Below, one piece after another: positions 18,626 to 28,900 of a DNA stretch of 64,000 bases. The position numbers were made by a program, and so were the translations under genes. Below the pieces are notes generated by a model that saw only the letters and a program-made list of their open reading frames with translations, did not search any database and was not told the origin of the DNA. Location of the stretch: the NCBI RefSeq assembly GCF_001019615.1, contig NZ_JNBQ01000006.1, positions 62,001 to 126,000 of the forward strand. The letters are read 5' to 3'. Position 1 is the stretch's first letter, and each line of letters opens with the position of its first letter. This stretch comes from Cellulosimicrobium funkei (lineage in GTDB: Bacteria > Actinomycetota > Actinomycetes > Actinomycetales > Cellulomonadaceae).

Positions 18626-19144
18626 TCAGGCGGGTGTCTCGACCTCCCGGCCGGCACCCTCCGGCTGGAAGAGGTACTCGACCTCGGCCCCGGCCTTGAC
18701 CGTCCTCCCTACCGTGCACGCCTTGTCGATCGCTCGCGCGGCGACGGTGACGAGACGGTCGCGCGCGTCGTCGTCGAGCGAGGTGAGGTCGATGTCGTAC
18801 GTACCGGTGATCTTCGGGTAGCGCTCCTCCTCGAGCAGCTTGGCGCCCTCGACGTGGATCGTCACCGCGTAGTCGTCGCCGAGCCGACGCGCGAACGTCC
18901 GGTCCGTGCTCATGCCCGCGCACGCGGCGAGGGCGATCTTCAGCAGCTCCCCGGGCGTGAACACCGCGCCCTCGCTCGCCGGGCCGATCGACACCTGGGC
19001 GCCGCGTGCCGAGTGCCCCGTGTAGGTGCGCGTGCCCGTGCGCTCGACCCACAGCGCGTCGGCCGGCGCGGGGGACGGTGCGGGCACGTCGTGCTCCGCC
19101 TCGTCGGCGGGGCTCAGGCTGGTCTCGGAAGGCTGCGTCGTCAT
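18626..19144 (-). CDS. OsmC-family peroxiredoxin-like protein
   Basis: A 172-residue protein with the OsmC core: RTYTGHSARGAQVSIGP, FTPGELLKIALAACAGMSTD holding the first redox cysteine, and IDKACTVGRTVKAGAEVEY holding the second. The two cysteines fit thiol-dependent reduction of organic hydroperoxides. The first 25 residues are acidic and likely disordered. GAGGA precedes the ATG. Confidence 0.87.
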   Translation of the reverse strand: MTTQPSETSLSPADEAEHDVPAPSPAPADALWVERTGTRTYTGHSARGAQVSIGPASEGAVFTPGELLKIALAACAGMSTDRTFARRLGDDYAVTIHVEGAKLLEEERYPKITGTYDIDLTSLDDDARDRLVTVAARAIDKACTVGRTVKAGAEVEYLFQPEGAGREVETPA

Positions 19145-19259
19145 GCGTGAATCCTCGCACTCGTCGGGTCGCGGCGTCCGGGAGGTCCGCCCTCCGGAGA
19201 ACGCGCGGCGGGCGCGGGCGATTCCCTCGTCGCTGCCCGGGCGAGGTCGGTCGAGCCGC

Positions 19260-19297
19260 CCGGGTCGCGTCGGTCGGGGCGGGCCGACGCGACCCGG
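19260..19297 (-). terminator. Terminator hairpin after ndh
   Basis: Perfect 14-base arms (19260-19273 and 19284-19297) flank a 10-base loop, 10 bases past the ndh stop. Confidence 0.7.
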
Positions 19298-19306
19298 ACG
19301 GCGGTC

Positions 19307-20731
19307 TCAGGCCGCCCGGACGGGCTCCGGCGCGGGGACCGGTTCCGCCGGCGTGGGGGTGTCCTCCTCGGCCGGACGCTCGGCCGATCGCGCGGTCGTG
19401 GCGCGCGGGGTCGGGGCGGCCGCCACGAACGCCTCCCGGGGGTGCTGCACCGCAGCGAGGGAGACGACGTCGCGCCCGAACAGCGCGCCCGTCGCCCACA
19501 CGGCGACCACGCGGGCCGTGCGCTCCCACGTCGGGATCGCGAGCACGTGGTAGCCGCGGTGCATGAGCCACGCGAGGCGCCCGCGCACGACGAGGCGGCG
19601 GTACTCGAACACGCCCGAGCCGAGGCCGAGCGTCGCGACGACGCCGAGGCTCCCGTGCACGTACGGCCGCGTCGGGCGGCCACGGCGGGCGGCGACGAGG
19701 TTGCGGGCGAGACGCCGCCCCTGCCGTACCGCGTGCTGCGCGTTGGGGACGGTGAGCGCGCCCGGTCGCGGGACCGCGAGGTCGGGGACGGCGGCGCCGT
19801 CGCCCGCGGCCCACGCGTCAGGGACCGTGTCGTCCACGGTGCCGACCCGCAGGTCGGGCCGGGTGACGAGGTAGCCGCGCGCGTCCACGGGCAGGTCCGT
19901 GTGCGTCGCGACGACGGGGTTCGCCGCGTTGCCTGCCGTCCACACGAGCAGCCCCGTGGCGAACGACTCGCCCGTCGACAGCGTCACGACGCCTCCCTCC
20001 GCGGACACCAGGCCGGCCTCCAGGTGCACGTGCGCGCCGCGGCGCTCGAGCTCGCGGACGACCCACCGCCCCGGACGCTCGGTGACCTCCGGCAGGATGC
20101 GCGCGTTGCGCTCGACCAGGTGGAACCGCAGCTCCGCCGGGTCGATCTCGGGGTAGACGCGCGTGAGGTCGTGCGCGAGCGACAGGAGCTCGGCGAACCC
20201 CTCGACGCCGGAGAACCCGCCGCCGACGAACGTCACGGTGAGCAGGCGCTCGCGCTCGGCCCCGGCGGGCAGGCTCGCCGCACGGTCGAACGACGTGAGC
20301 AGCCCGTCGCGGATCGCGACGGCCTCCTCGACGTGCTTCATGCCGATCGCGTGCTCGGCGACGCCCGGCACGGGGAACACGCGCGTCACGGCGCCCGCCG
20401 TGACGACGACCGTGTCGTACGGGAGGTCGTACGGCTCGCCCGAGCGCGGCCGCACGACGACCGCGCGGCGCGCGTGGTCGACGCGCTCGACCGTCCCGTC
20501 GACCAGGCGCGTGCGGTGCAGGTGGCTGCGGTGCGCGACCGCGGCGTGCCGCGCCTCGACCGAGCCCGCGACGACCTCGGGCAGGAACGGCTGGTAGGTC
20601 ATGTACGGGCGCGGGTCGACCAGGACCAGCTCGACCTCGCCGCAGCGCAGCTCGCGCCGCAGGCGCTTCTCGAGCTCCCGGGCCGCCGTGAACCCGGCGT
20701 AGCCCCCACCGACGACGACGATGCGTTCCAT
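19307..20731 (-). CDS. ndh: Type II NADH:quinone oxidoreductase
   Basis: A 474-residue flavoprotein that passes electrons from NADH to menaquinone without pumping protons. FAD-binding RIVVVGGGYAGFTAARELEK opens the protein, the NADH-binding Rossmann motif is LTVTFVGGGFSGVEGFAEL, and the second FAD contact is AWAAGDGAAVPD. PYMTYQPFLPEV is typical of actinobacterial Ndh. The C-terminus carries the amphipathic membrane-binding region followed by an unusual Pro/Ala/Glu-rich tail of about 45 residues. GGAGG lies 6 bases before the ATG. Confidence 0.9.
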   Translation of the reverse strand: MERIVVVGGGYAGFTAARELEKRLRRELRCGEVELVLVDPRPYMTYQPFLPEVVAGSVEARHAAVAHRSHLHRTRLVDGTVERVDHARRAVVVRPRSGEPYDLPYDTVVVTAGAVTRVFPVPGVAEHAIGMKHVEEAVAIRDGLLTSFDRAASLPAGAERERLLTVTFVGGGFSGVEGFAELLSLAHDLTRVYPEIDPAELRFHLVERNARILPEVTERPGRWVVRELERRGAHVHLEAGLVSAEGGVVTLSTGESFATGLLVWTAGNAANPVVATHTDLPVDARGYLVTRPDLRVGTVDDTVPDAWAAGDGAAVPDLAVPRPGALTVPNAQHAVRQGRRLARNLVAARRGRPTRPYVHGSLGVVATLGLGSGVFEYRRLVVRGRLAWLMHRGYHVLAIPTWERTARVVAVWATGALFGRDVVSLAAVQHPREAFVAAAPTPRATTARSAERPAEEDTPTPAEPVPAPEPVRAA

Positions 20732-20871
20732 CACTGCCTCCTGTGACGTGAGCGTGCCGGGCGCCTGGTGCGCCCTTCCGGCGCGCTCACCCTGTCGACC
20801 GGGTGGCGAGCCGTTCCGTGACACCACGGCGACGTGCCGTGCGTCACCCTCGCCCGGCCGGGTGCGGTGCC

Positions 20872-20877
20872 TAGACT
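20872..20877 (+). promoter_or_regulatory. Leaderless -10 element (TAGACT) for thyA-folA
   Basis: TAGACT ends 7 bases before the thyA GTG at 20885, and no ribosome site is present. Confidence 0.55.
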
Positions 20878-20884
20878 GGCGGGC

Positions 20885-22449
<1,565 letters not shown>

Positions 22450-23409
22450 TCAGGCGGGGTCGAGGCGGCGGAGGGCGTCGAGGACCAGGTCCCAGAAGCG
22501 GGTGTCGTCGAGGGTGACCGCGACCTGGGTGCGGCACTCGTCGGGCTCGTCGCCGCGCAGGTCCGCGACCGTCATGCCGGTGGTCAGCACGCCCTGGAGC
22601 TCGACGTCCAGCGGTGCGCGGCGTGTCGTGAGGACCTCGGGGTCGATGACGTACGCGACCGCGCACGGGTCGTGGACGGGCGGGTAGAGGAAGCCCTGCG
22701 CCGAGCGGTAGGTCGCCCCGTAGAAGTCGAGCAGCTCGCCGACGAACCGGGAGGCGGCGGTGCCGAGCGCGGCGAGCCGCTCGCGCACGTCGGGCGTCGC
22801 GACGGCCTGGTGCGTGAGGTCCAGACCGACCATCGTGACGGGCCACGGCTCGTTCAGCACCACGTGCGCGGCCTCCGGGTCGGCGAGCACGTTGAACTCC
22901 GCGACCGGGGTGCGGTTGCCCACGTGGTAGCCCCCGCCCATCATCACGACCTCCCGCACCCGCGGCACGATGCGCGGCTCCTTGCGCGCCGCCATCGCGA
23001 CGTTCGTCAGCGGCCCCGTCGGCACGAGGGTGATCTCGCCCGGCTCCGCGCCCATGACCGTGTCCACGATGAGGTCCACGGCGTGACGACGGTCGACGGC
23101 GCGCCGCGGCGCGGGCAGGACCGGCCCGTCCATCCCGGAGTCGCCGTGGATGTCCGGCGCGACGATCCGCGGCCGGACGAGAGGGCGGTCGCACCCTGCC
23201 GCGACCGGGACGTCGATCCCGGCCAGCTCGGCAACGGCGAGCGCGTTCCGCGTGACCTTCTCGAGCGTCTGGTTCCCGGCGACCGTCGTCACGGCCACGA
23301 GCTCGACCGCGGGGCTGCCGTGCGCGAGCAGCATCGCGATCGCGTCGTCGTGGCCGGGGTCGCAGTCGAGGAGGACGCGGCGTGGCGCGTCGGCACGTCC
23401 GGTGGGCAT
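22450..23409 (-). CDS. Inosine-uridine-type nucleoside hydrolase
   Basis: A 319-residue hydrolase that splits nucleosides to ribose and free base. The Ca2+-binding motif LLDCDPGHDDAIAMLLA opens the protein, with GNQTLEKVTRNAL, LVPTGPLTNVAMA, MMGGGYHVGN, AEFNVLADPEAA and the C-terminal HDPCAVAYVIDP. Purine versus pyrimidine preference is not clear. ATG 23409 is preceded by GGGCGC and a weak -10 GAGGAT, so it may be leaderless; the frame extends 12 codons further upstream. Confidence 0.88.
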   Translation of the reverse strand: MPTGRADAPRRVLLDCDPGHDDAIAMLLAHGSPAVELVAVTTVAGNQTLEKVTRNALAVAELAGIDVPVAAGCDRPLVRPRIVAPDIHGDSGMDGPVLPAPRRAVDRRHAVDLIVDTVMGAEPGEITLVPTGPLTNVAMAARKEPRIVPRVREVVMMGGGYHVGNRTPVAEFNVLADPEAAHVVLNEPWPVTMVGLDLTHQAVATPDVRERLAALGTAASRFVGELLDFYGATYRSAQGFLYPPVHDPCAVAYVIDPEVLTTRRAPLDVELQGVLTTGMTVADLRGDEPDECRTQVAVTLDDTRFWDLVLDALRRLDPA

Positions 23410-23537
23410 GCGCCCATCCTCGCGCGCCGACCGGGTGCCGGCCACGCTCCGGCCGACGGTCGCCGTCCGTGCGGGCGCACTTCGCCTCCGACGGCCGCCG
23501 ACGGCTAGGCTGTCCCCCGGCCCGTCCCCGGGGCCGC

Positions 23538-23610
23538 GCGCCTGTAGCTCAGGGGATAGAGCACCGCTCTCCTAAAGCGGGTGTCGCCAGTTCGAATCTG
23601 GCCAGGCGCA
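23538..23610 (+). tRNA. tRNA-Arg (CCU anticodon)
   Basis: A complete cloverleaf of 73 bases: acceptor GCGCCTG/CAGGCGC, D arm GCTC/GAGC, anticodon arm CCGCT-CTCCTAA-AGCGG with CCT, and T arm GCCAG-TTCGAAT-CTGGC. CCA is not encoded. A -10 TAGGCT lies at 23506-23511. Confidence 0.97.
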
Positions 23611-23642
23611 CCGAACGCTCTCTGCTCCCGAGCGGGGGCTGC

Positions 23643-24020
23643 TCAGCCGACGACGCGCACCGCGACCACCTGGCACTGCACCGGGTACGACTCCGCGCAC
23701 ACCTCGGCCCACACCTCGACGGCGTCGCCGTCGACGAGGGCGGCGCCGTCCACCCGCTCGCCGTCCGCGTCCAGGACCACGGTGCTCGCGGACAGGAGCG
23801 ACATGCCCTCGTAGTAGGGGTCGGACGCCTCGACGAGCCGCGGCGCGCCCTCGTCACGGTCGACGGTCCCGTCGACGTCCGCGGGCCGGTCCGGGGGCGC
23901 GGCGGCCCCGGCGGAGTCGTCGGCGGTCGCACACCCCGCCAGGAGCGGAGCGAGCCCGGCGACGAGGGCCAGCGCGAGAGCCGTCGCGCGGAGTGCGGGA
24001 TCGTGCGGGGACCGGCGCAT
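23643..24020 (-). CDS. Small predicted lipoprotein
   Basis: A 125-residue protein with a lipoprotein signal peptide: basic start, hydrophobic run, and lipobox LLAGC, the cysteine at about residue 29. The mature part is acidic with two cysteines near the end (AEVCAESYPVQCQ) that could form a disulfide. No known domain is recognised. It is likely to be anchored on the outer face of the membrane. Confidence 0.72.
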   Translation of the reverse strand: MRRSPHDPALRATALALALVAGLAPLLAGCATADDSAGAAAPPDRPADVDGTVDRDEGAPRLVEASDPYYEGMSLLSASTVVLDADGERVDGAALVDGDAVEVWAEVCAESYPVQCQVVAVRVVG

Positions 24021-24062
24021 CCTCGGATCCTCCCACCGTCGCCGCGGCGCGACGGTGTGCTC

Positions 24063-25142
24063 CTAGGCGGAGGCGGGCGTGGACGGTGCGGGGGTCGGCG
24101 CCGTGCCGGTGCTCCCGCCCGTCTCGGCCTCGGTGCCCTCACCCGTTCCCGCGCCGGTGCCCTCGCCCGTCCCAGGGAGGGGTTCCGTCGGCTCGGGCGC
24201 CGGCGTCGTCGGGTCCGGTGAGGGCTCCTGCGTGGGTTCCTCGGTGGGTTCCGGCGTCGGCGTGGTCGAGGGCTCGTCGGTCGGTGCCGGGGTCGGCGTG
24301 GTCGACGGCGCGGGCGCCGGCTCCTGCGTCGGCACGGTCGACGGGTCCACGGCCGGGTTCGACGGCGCGGGCGTCGCGGGGTCGTCCGTACCCGTCGAGC
24401 GCTCGCGGCTGATCGTCGTCCCCGAGCCCTCCACGCCTCGCACGGCGTCCGAGATCGGCTTGCCGATCGCGAGCTCGACCACGAGGACGACACCCATCAC
24501 GACGACGAACAGGGCCAGCGCCGAGACGGTCAGCACCCGCCCGCGGCCGTAGCGGTCGACGAGCCGAAGCCAGGCGTTCTGCGCCGGCTCCGGGTCGGTG
24601 CCCTGCTCGGGCGGAGCACCGACGTCGCCCCGGTTCACGGTCTCCTGCGTCGCGGTCGCGTCGTCGCCCTGCTCGACAGACGTCGCCGCGCCCGCGTCGG
24701 ACGCCGGGTCCGCCACGACGACCGTCCCGCGCGGCACGCTCGCGACGGCGGTCGTGACGGTGGTGGTCGTCGCGCGGTCGCGCGCGGTGCTCCCGCCGGT
24801 GGTCACCTGCACGACCTTGCCGACGACGGGCACGAGCTGCTCGCGCGTCTTCTGGATCGAGCGCGTGTAGACGTAGTTCGCGACGACGGTGAGGGCGCTC
24901 GCGATGCCGGCGCCGATGATCGTGCCGGCGGTCCCGAAGTACGACAGCAGCACCGTGGTGCTCACGGCGGCGAGAGAGCTCGCGACGACCTGCGTGAGGG
25001 AGAGCCGGGCCGGGGCCTCGCGCTCCTTCGCGGGCGTGGTCTCCGCGGCGGCGCGTCCGGCCTCGCGGCCGGCGTCGTGAGGCGCGGAGCGGGGTGCGGG
25101 GGAGTCGTCGCTGTCGGGGCGGGGTGCGGGGCGTGTCGTCAC
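24063..25142 (-). CDS. Membrane protein with Pro/Thr-rich extracellular tail
   Basis: A 359-residue protein of unknown function. An acidic N-terminal 45 residues precede a hydrophobic region (two adjacent segments around VLLSYFGTAGTIIGAGIASA), a cytosolic Thr/Asp-rich linker, and a further helix LTVSALALFVVVMGVVLVVE near residue 215. The remaining ~120 residues are a low-complexity Pro/Thr/Glu tail that probably spans the cell wall and could be O-mannosylated. The GTG start at 25142 is the most 5' reasonable choice. Confidence 0.7.
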   Translation of the reverse strand: MTTRPAPRPDSDDSPAPRSAPHDAGREAGRAAAETTPAKEREAPARLSLTQVVASSLAAVSTTVLLSYFGTAGTIIGAGIASALTVVANYVYTRSIQKTREQLVPVVGKVVQVTTGGSTARDRATTTTVTTAVASVPRGTVVVADPASDAGAATSVEQGDDATATQETVNRGDVGAPPEQGTDPEPAQNAWLRLVDRYGRGRVLTVSALALFVVVMGVVLVVELAIGKPISDAVRGVEGSGTTISRERSTGTDDPATPAPSNPAVDPSTVPTQEPAPAPSTTPTPAPTDEPSTTPTPEPTEEPTQEPSPDPTTPAPEPTEPLPGTGEGTGAGTGEGTEAETGGSTGTAPTPAPSTPASA

Positions 25143-25634
25143 GTGGTGCGGGTTTCCGGTCGGCGGCGGGCAGGACCACCCGCCGCCACCGGCCGTGGAC
25201 GACGGCCGCGCGCCAGGGACCGGCGTCGGGCCACGGGCGTCCTCCCACGGTAGGCCGCTCGTGTGGACCTCGCTCAGGGGCGTCGTGCCGGGGGCTCAGA
25301 GGAACGGGAGAGATCCTGTGACGTCGCCGGTCGGAGCGCTGCGGCGGGCGCGCCGGCGACGATCGTCTCGCCCGGGCGGCGCGGGACCCGGGGCGACGGG
25401 GAGGGCGACCCGACGGTCGCGACGTATCCTGCCGAGGGCTGCACGGACCGCCGTCGGGCGCCGCGGCAGCCTCACCGTGGGGCACGCGCTGTGGTGTGCA
25501 CCACAGTGCGCGGGCGGGTGGCCGGGCCCTCGAATTCGCGGAATCCCGCGCATGTTGTGGACGCTCGTCCAGGTGGTTCTCAGACGCCTCTGGGGCAGCA
25601 AGGGTAATTCACCCGTCCAGGACCGTGGGCCGTG
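25143..25634. other. Gene-free stretch with one near-perfect palindrome
   Basis: No open frame here has a convincing start, codon pattern or family match. The only clear structure is CTGTGGTG-TG-CACCACAG at 25489-25506, a two-base-centred palindrome that could be an operator. A short frame starting with ATG near 25551 (MLWTLVQVVLRRLWG) lacks a ribosome site and is not called. Confidence 0.4.
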
Positions 25635-25795
25635 TTGACGCCTGGCATCCCGCCGTGCAAGATAGTCCTCGACAGCGCGCATCGCCTGCCCCCTGCGCGG
25701 TGCGCGCTGTTTCACACTTCTCCGGGAGAACACCCCGGAATAGTTCGGAACGACGGCCCCGGAACACGAATTCTCGTGATCCGGGGCCGTTCGTC
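25635..25795 (+). ncRNA. Candidate structured small RNA or attenuated leader
   Basis: TTGACG (25635-25640), a 17-base spacer and CAAGAT (25658-25663) make a promoter with start near 25670. The next 125 bases hold no gene but three consecutive hairpins: ACAGCGCGCA/TGCGCGCTGT (25672-25681 with 25701-25710), TCCGGG/CCCGGA (25721-25726 with 25734-25739) and a two-part stem ACGGCCCCGGA/TCCGGGGCCGT (25753-25763 with 25780-25790) that has an inner CACGA/TCGTG stem. The last resembles a terminator. It could be a free small RNA, or an attenuator before the gene at 25928. No known RNA family is recognised. Confidence 0.45.
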
Positions 25796-25927
25796 GTCCC
25801 GCCTCCGACGTGTCCCACGCTCGACCTTCCGGAGGACGGCCACGGACCGGCGTCGCCCGGCGGACCGGGTCGCCGACCTCCGGCGCGCCGCGCCGGGCCT
25901 CGCGAGGCGGACGGTTAGCGTCGGAGG

Positions 25928-28900
25928 GTGAATGCCGCAGCCCGCACCAGCTCAGCCGCCCGGAGCGTGGCCGATCCTGCTCGGCTGCCCGCGACCGCTC
26001 CCGACGGGACCGACCAGGTCGACGCGCCGGACGACGACGTGACGCCGCCCCGCCCCGTGCTCGTCCCCGAGCGCACCACGGCCGACCTCGTCGACGAGGC
26101 CGTGACGCGGTGGCGCGCCGGCCTCGTCGAGCTCGCCGGGGGGTCGTCGCTCGCCGACGTCTCGCTCCTCGGCGACGCCGTCGTCGACCTGACGGCGGCC
26201 CACCCCTCGGGCGTCGCCCAGCTCTTCGCCGGGCGACCGACCCGGCTCTCGAACCTGTTCCGCGAGGGCGGGTCGCTGCCCGCCGCGCGGCGCCGCGCGC
26301 GTGCCGTCGTGGTCCGCGCGGCCGAGCACGCCCAGCGCTACGGCGTCGCGCCCACGTACCTGGCGATCGGGGTCGCGACCTGGACCCAGAGCCTCGCGGC
26401 ACCGCTCGCAGAGGACGACGTCGCGGCGCTGGCGCGGGTCGCGGGTCGCACCCCCACGACGATCGTCCCGAGCGCGGGCGACGACGTGGCCGCGCCGGGC
26501 GCCGCCGGACCCGGCGACGCCACGGACGGGGACTCGCAGGGACTCGCGGCTCCCGGCGCGCAGGGCGAGCCCGTCGTGCACGACGGCGCACGCGTCCCCG
26601 ACGCCGGTCACCACCCCCGGGACGCGGTCGACGAGGGCGAGCAGGAGCCGACGTCCCGCACCGTGCGCGCCCCCGTGCTCCTGCGCCCCCTGACCGTGAC
26701 CCCGCGCGGGGACGGCGAGACCGACTACGAGCTGACCCTCGAGCCGACGGCCGAGATCAACCCGCTCCTCGCGCGCACGCTGCGCGCGCACGGCGCGCTC
26801 CTCGACCCGGTGACGCTCGCGCGCTCCACGTTCACCGGCGCGGGCTTCGACCCCGGCGACGCGACCCGTCGCATCGCCGCGCTCGGCCAGGCCGTCCTCG
26901 ACGACTTCGACCTGACCCACCGCGTCCTCGTCGGGACGTTCGTGCACCCCGGGCAGGTCCTCGTCGACGACCTCGACGAGCTCGCGCCCGCACTGGAGCG
27001 GCACGAGGTCGTCGCCGCGCTCGCCGGGGACGAGAAGTCCGCCACCGCGCTGCGCGCCGAGCTGCCCGCGCGGCGCGTCGGCGACGCGGACCCCGTGCAC
27101 GAGCGCGGCGCCGGCGACCTCGACCCGTCCCAGCGCCACGTCGTCGACGTGCTCGCGAGCGGGTCGCACCTCTTCGTCGACGCGCCGGCCGGTTCCGACG
27201 TCGCCGGCACGCTCGCGGCCGTCGTCGCCGAGGCGGCGGCGTCGGGGCGCCACGTGCTGTACGTCCCGGGCCACCGCCGGGCCGCGGACGCGCTCCTCGC
27301 ACGGCTCGACGAACTGGGCCTGGGCGGCCTCGTGCTCGACATCGTCCCGGAGCCGACGTGGCGCGAGACGGCGTCCCACCGCCTCCTGTCCGCGATGGCG
27401 ACCGAGCCCGAGCCGGGCGAGGACGAGGACCTCGCCCGGACGCGCGACGCTCTGCTCGGCGCGCGGGCCCGGCTCGCCGGGTACATCGAGGCGCTGCACC
27501 TCGTGCGGGACCCGTGGGGCGTGTCCGCCTACGACGCGCTCCAGGCGCTCGCCCGGCTCACCGCCGAGCGCCCGGCACCCGACACCCGGGTGCGCCTGAC
27601 GACCGACGTCGTGCTCGGCGTCGGGCCGCAGCGGGAGCGGATCGCGGCCGAGCTGCGCGAGGCCGCCCTGCTCGGCGCGTTCACCGCACGGGCGACCTCG
27701 ACCCCCTGGTACGGCGCCGCCCTCACCACGCCGCAGGAGGCGCACGACGCGCTCGTGCGCGTCGAGCGGCTGCGCACGCACACGCTCCCGCAGCTGCGCG
27801 CCCAGGTCGAGCAGGTCGCGCAGCGCACCGGGCTCACGCCCGCGACGACGCTGCGCCAGTGGGGCGACCAGCTCACCATGCTCGGAGGGATGCGCGGGAC
27901 GCTCGACGTGTTCCAGCCGCTCATCTTCGAACGCACCGCCCAGGACATGGTCGAGGCGACCGCGACCAAGCAGTGGCGCGAGCAGCGCGGCGTCGAGATG
28001 GGCTGGTTCGTCCGGCGCCGGCTGCGCCGCCAGGCGCGCGACATGGTCCGCCCGGGCGTCCGCGTGCCCGACCTGCACGCCGCGCTCGTCGAGGTGCAGG
28101 CGCAGCGCGCGGTCTGGCAGGAGCAGTGCCCGCGCGGTGGCTGGCCCGTCCTGCCCGAGGGGCTGTCGGCGATCGAGGACACGCACGAGGCCGTGCGCAT
28201 CGACGTGGAGGAGCTCTCGCCCGCGCTCGACGGCACCCCCGGTGGCAACGACCTCCTCGACGCCCCGCTCGACGCGCTCGCGACGCGGCTGGACGCGCTC
28301 GCCGAGGACGCCGAGTCGCTCGACTCCCTGCCCGCGCGGACCGCGATCCTGCGCCGGCTCACCGACCTCGGCCTCGGCGAGCTCCTCGCCGATCTCGCGG
28401 CGCGCCGCGTCGAGCCCGACTTCGTCGGACCAGAGCTCGAGCTCGCGTGGTGGAGCTCGGTCTTCGAGCAGGTGCTCGCCCAGGACCAGGCGCTGGCCGG
28501 CCAGGACGGCGCCGGTCTCGACGCGCTCGCGCGCCGGTTCCGCGACCTCGACCGCACGCACGTCGCGTCCCTCGCGGCGCCCGTCCGCGCGGCGGTCCGC
28601 GACCACCTCGGGACCGCGATGCGCGAGCACCGCGACGAGGCCGAGGACCTGTTCACCGAGCTGCTCGAGGGCCGGCTCGTGAGCCTGCGGGAGACGGCCG
28701 AGAAGCACCCCGCCGTGCTGCGGCGCCTGCGTCCCGTGCTCGTCGCCACGCCGACCCTCGTGCCGCACCTCGTCCCCGCCACGCGCACCGTCGACCTCGT
28801 GGTGCTCGACGCGATCGAGCACGCGCCCGTCGAGCTCGTGCTCTCCGCACTCGCGCGCGGGAGGCAGGTCGTCGCGGTGGGCGACCCGCGTGCCGCGTCG

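Noticed and set aside
25263-25638. Small genes in the gap before the helicase-like gene
   Set aside because: Arg-rich frames without a ribosome site, leaderless -10 or family similarity.
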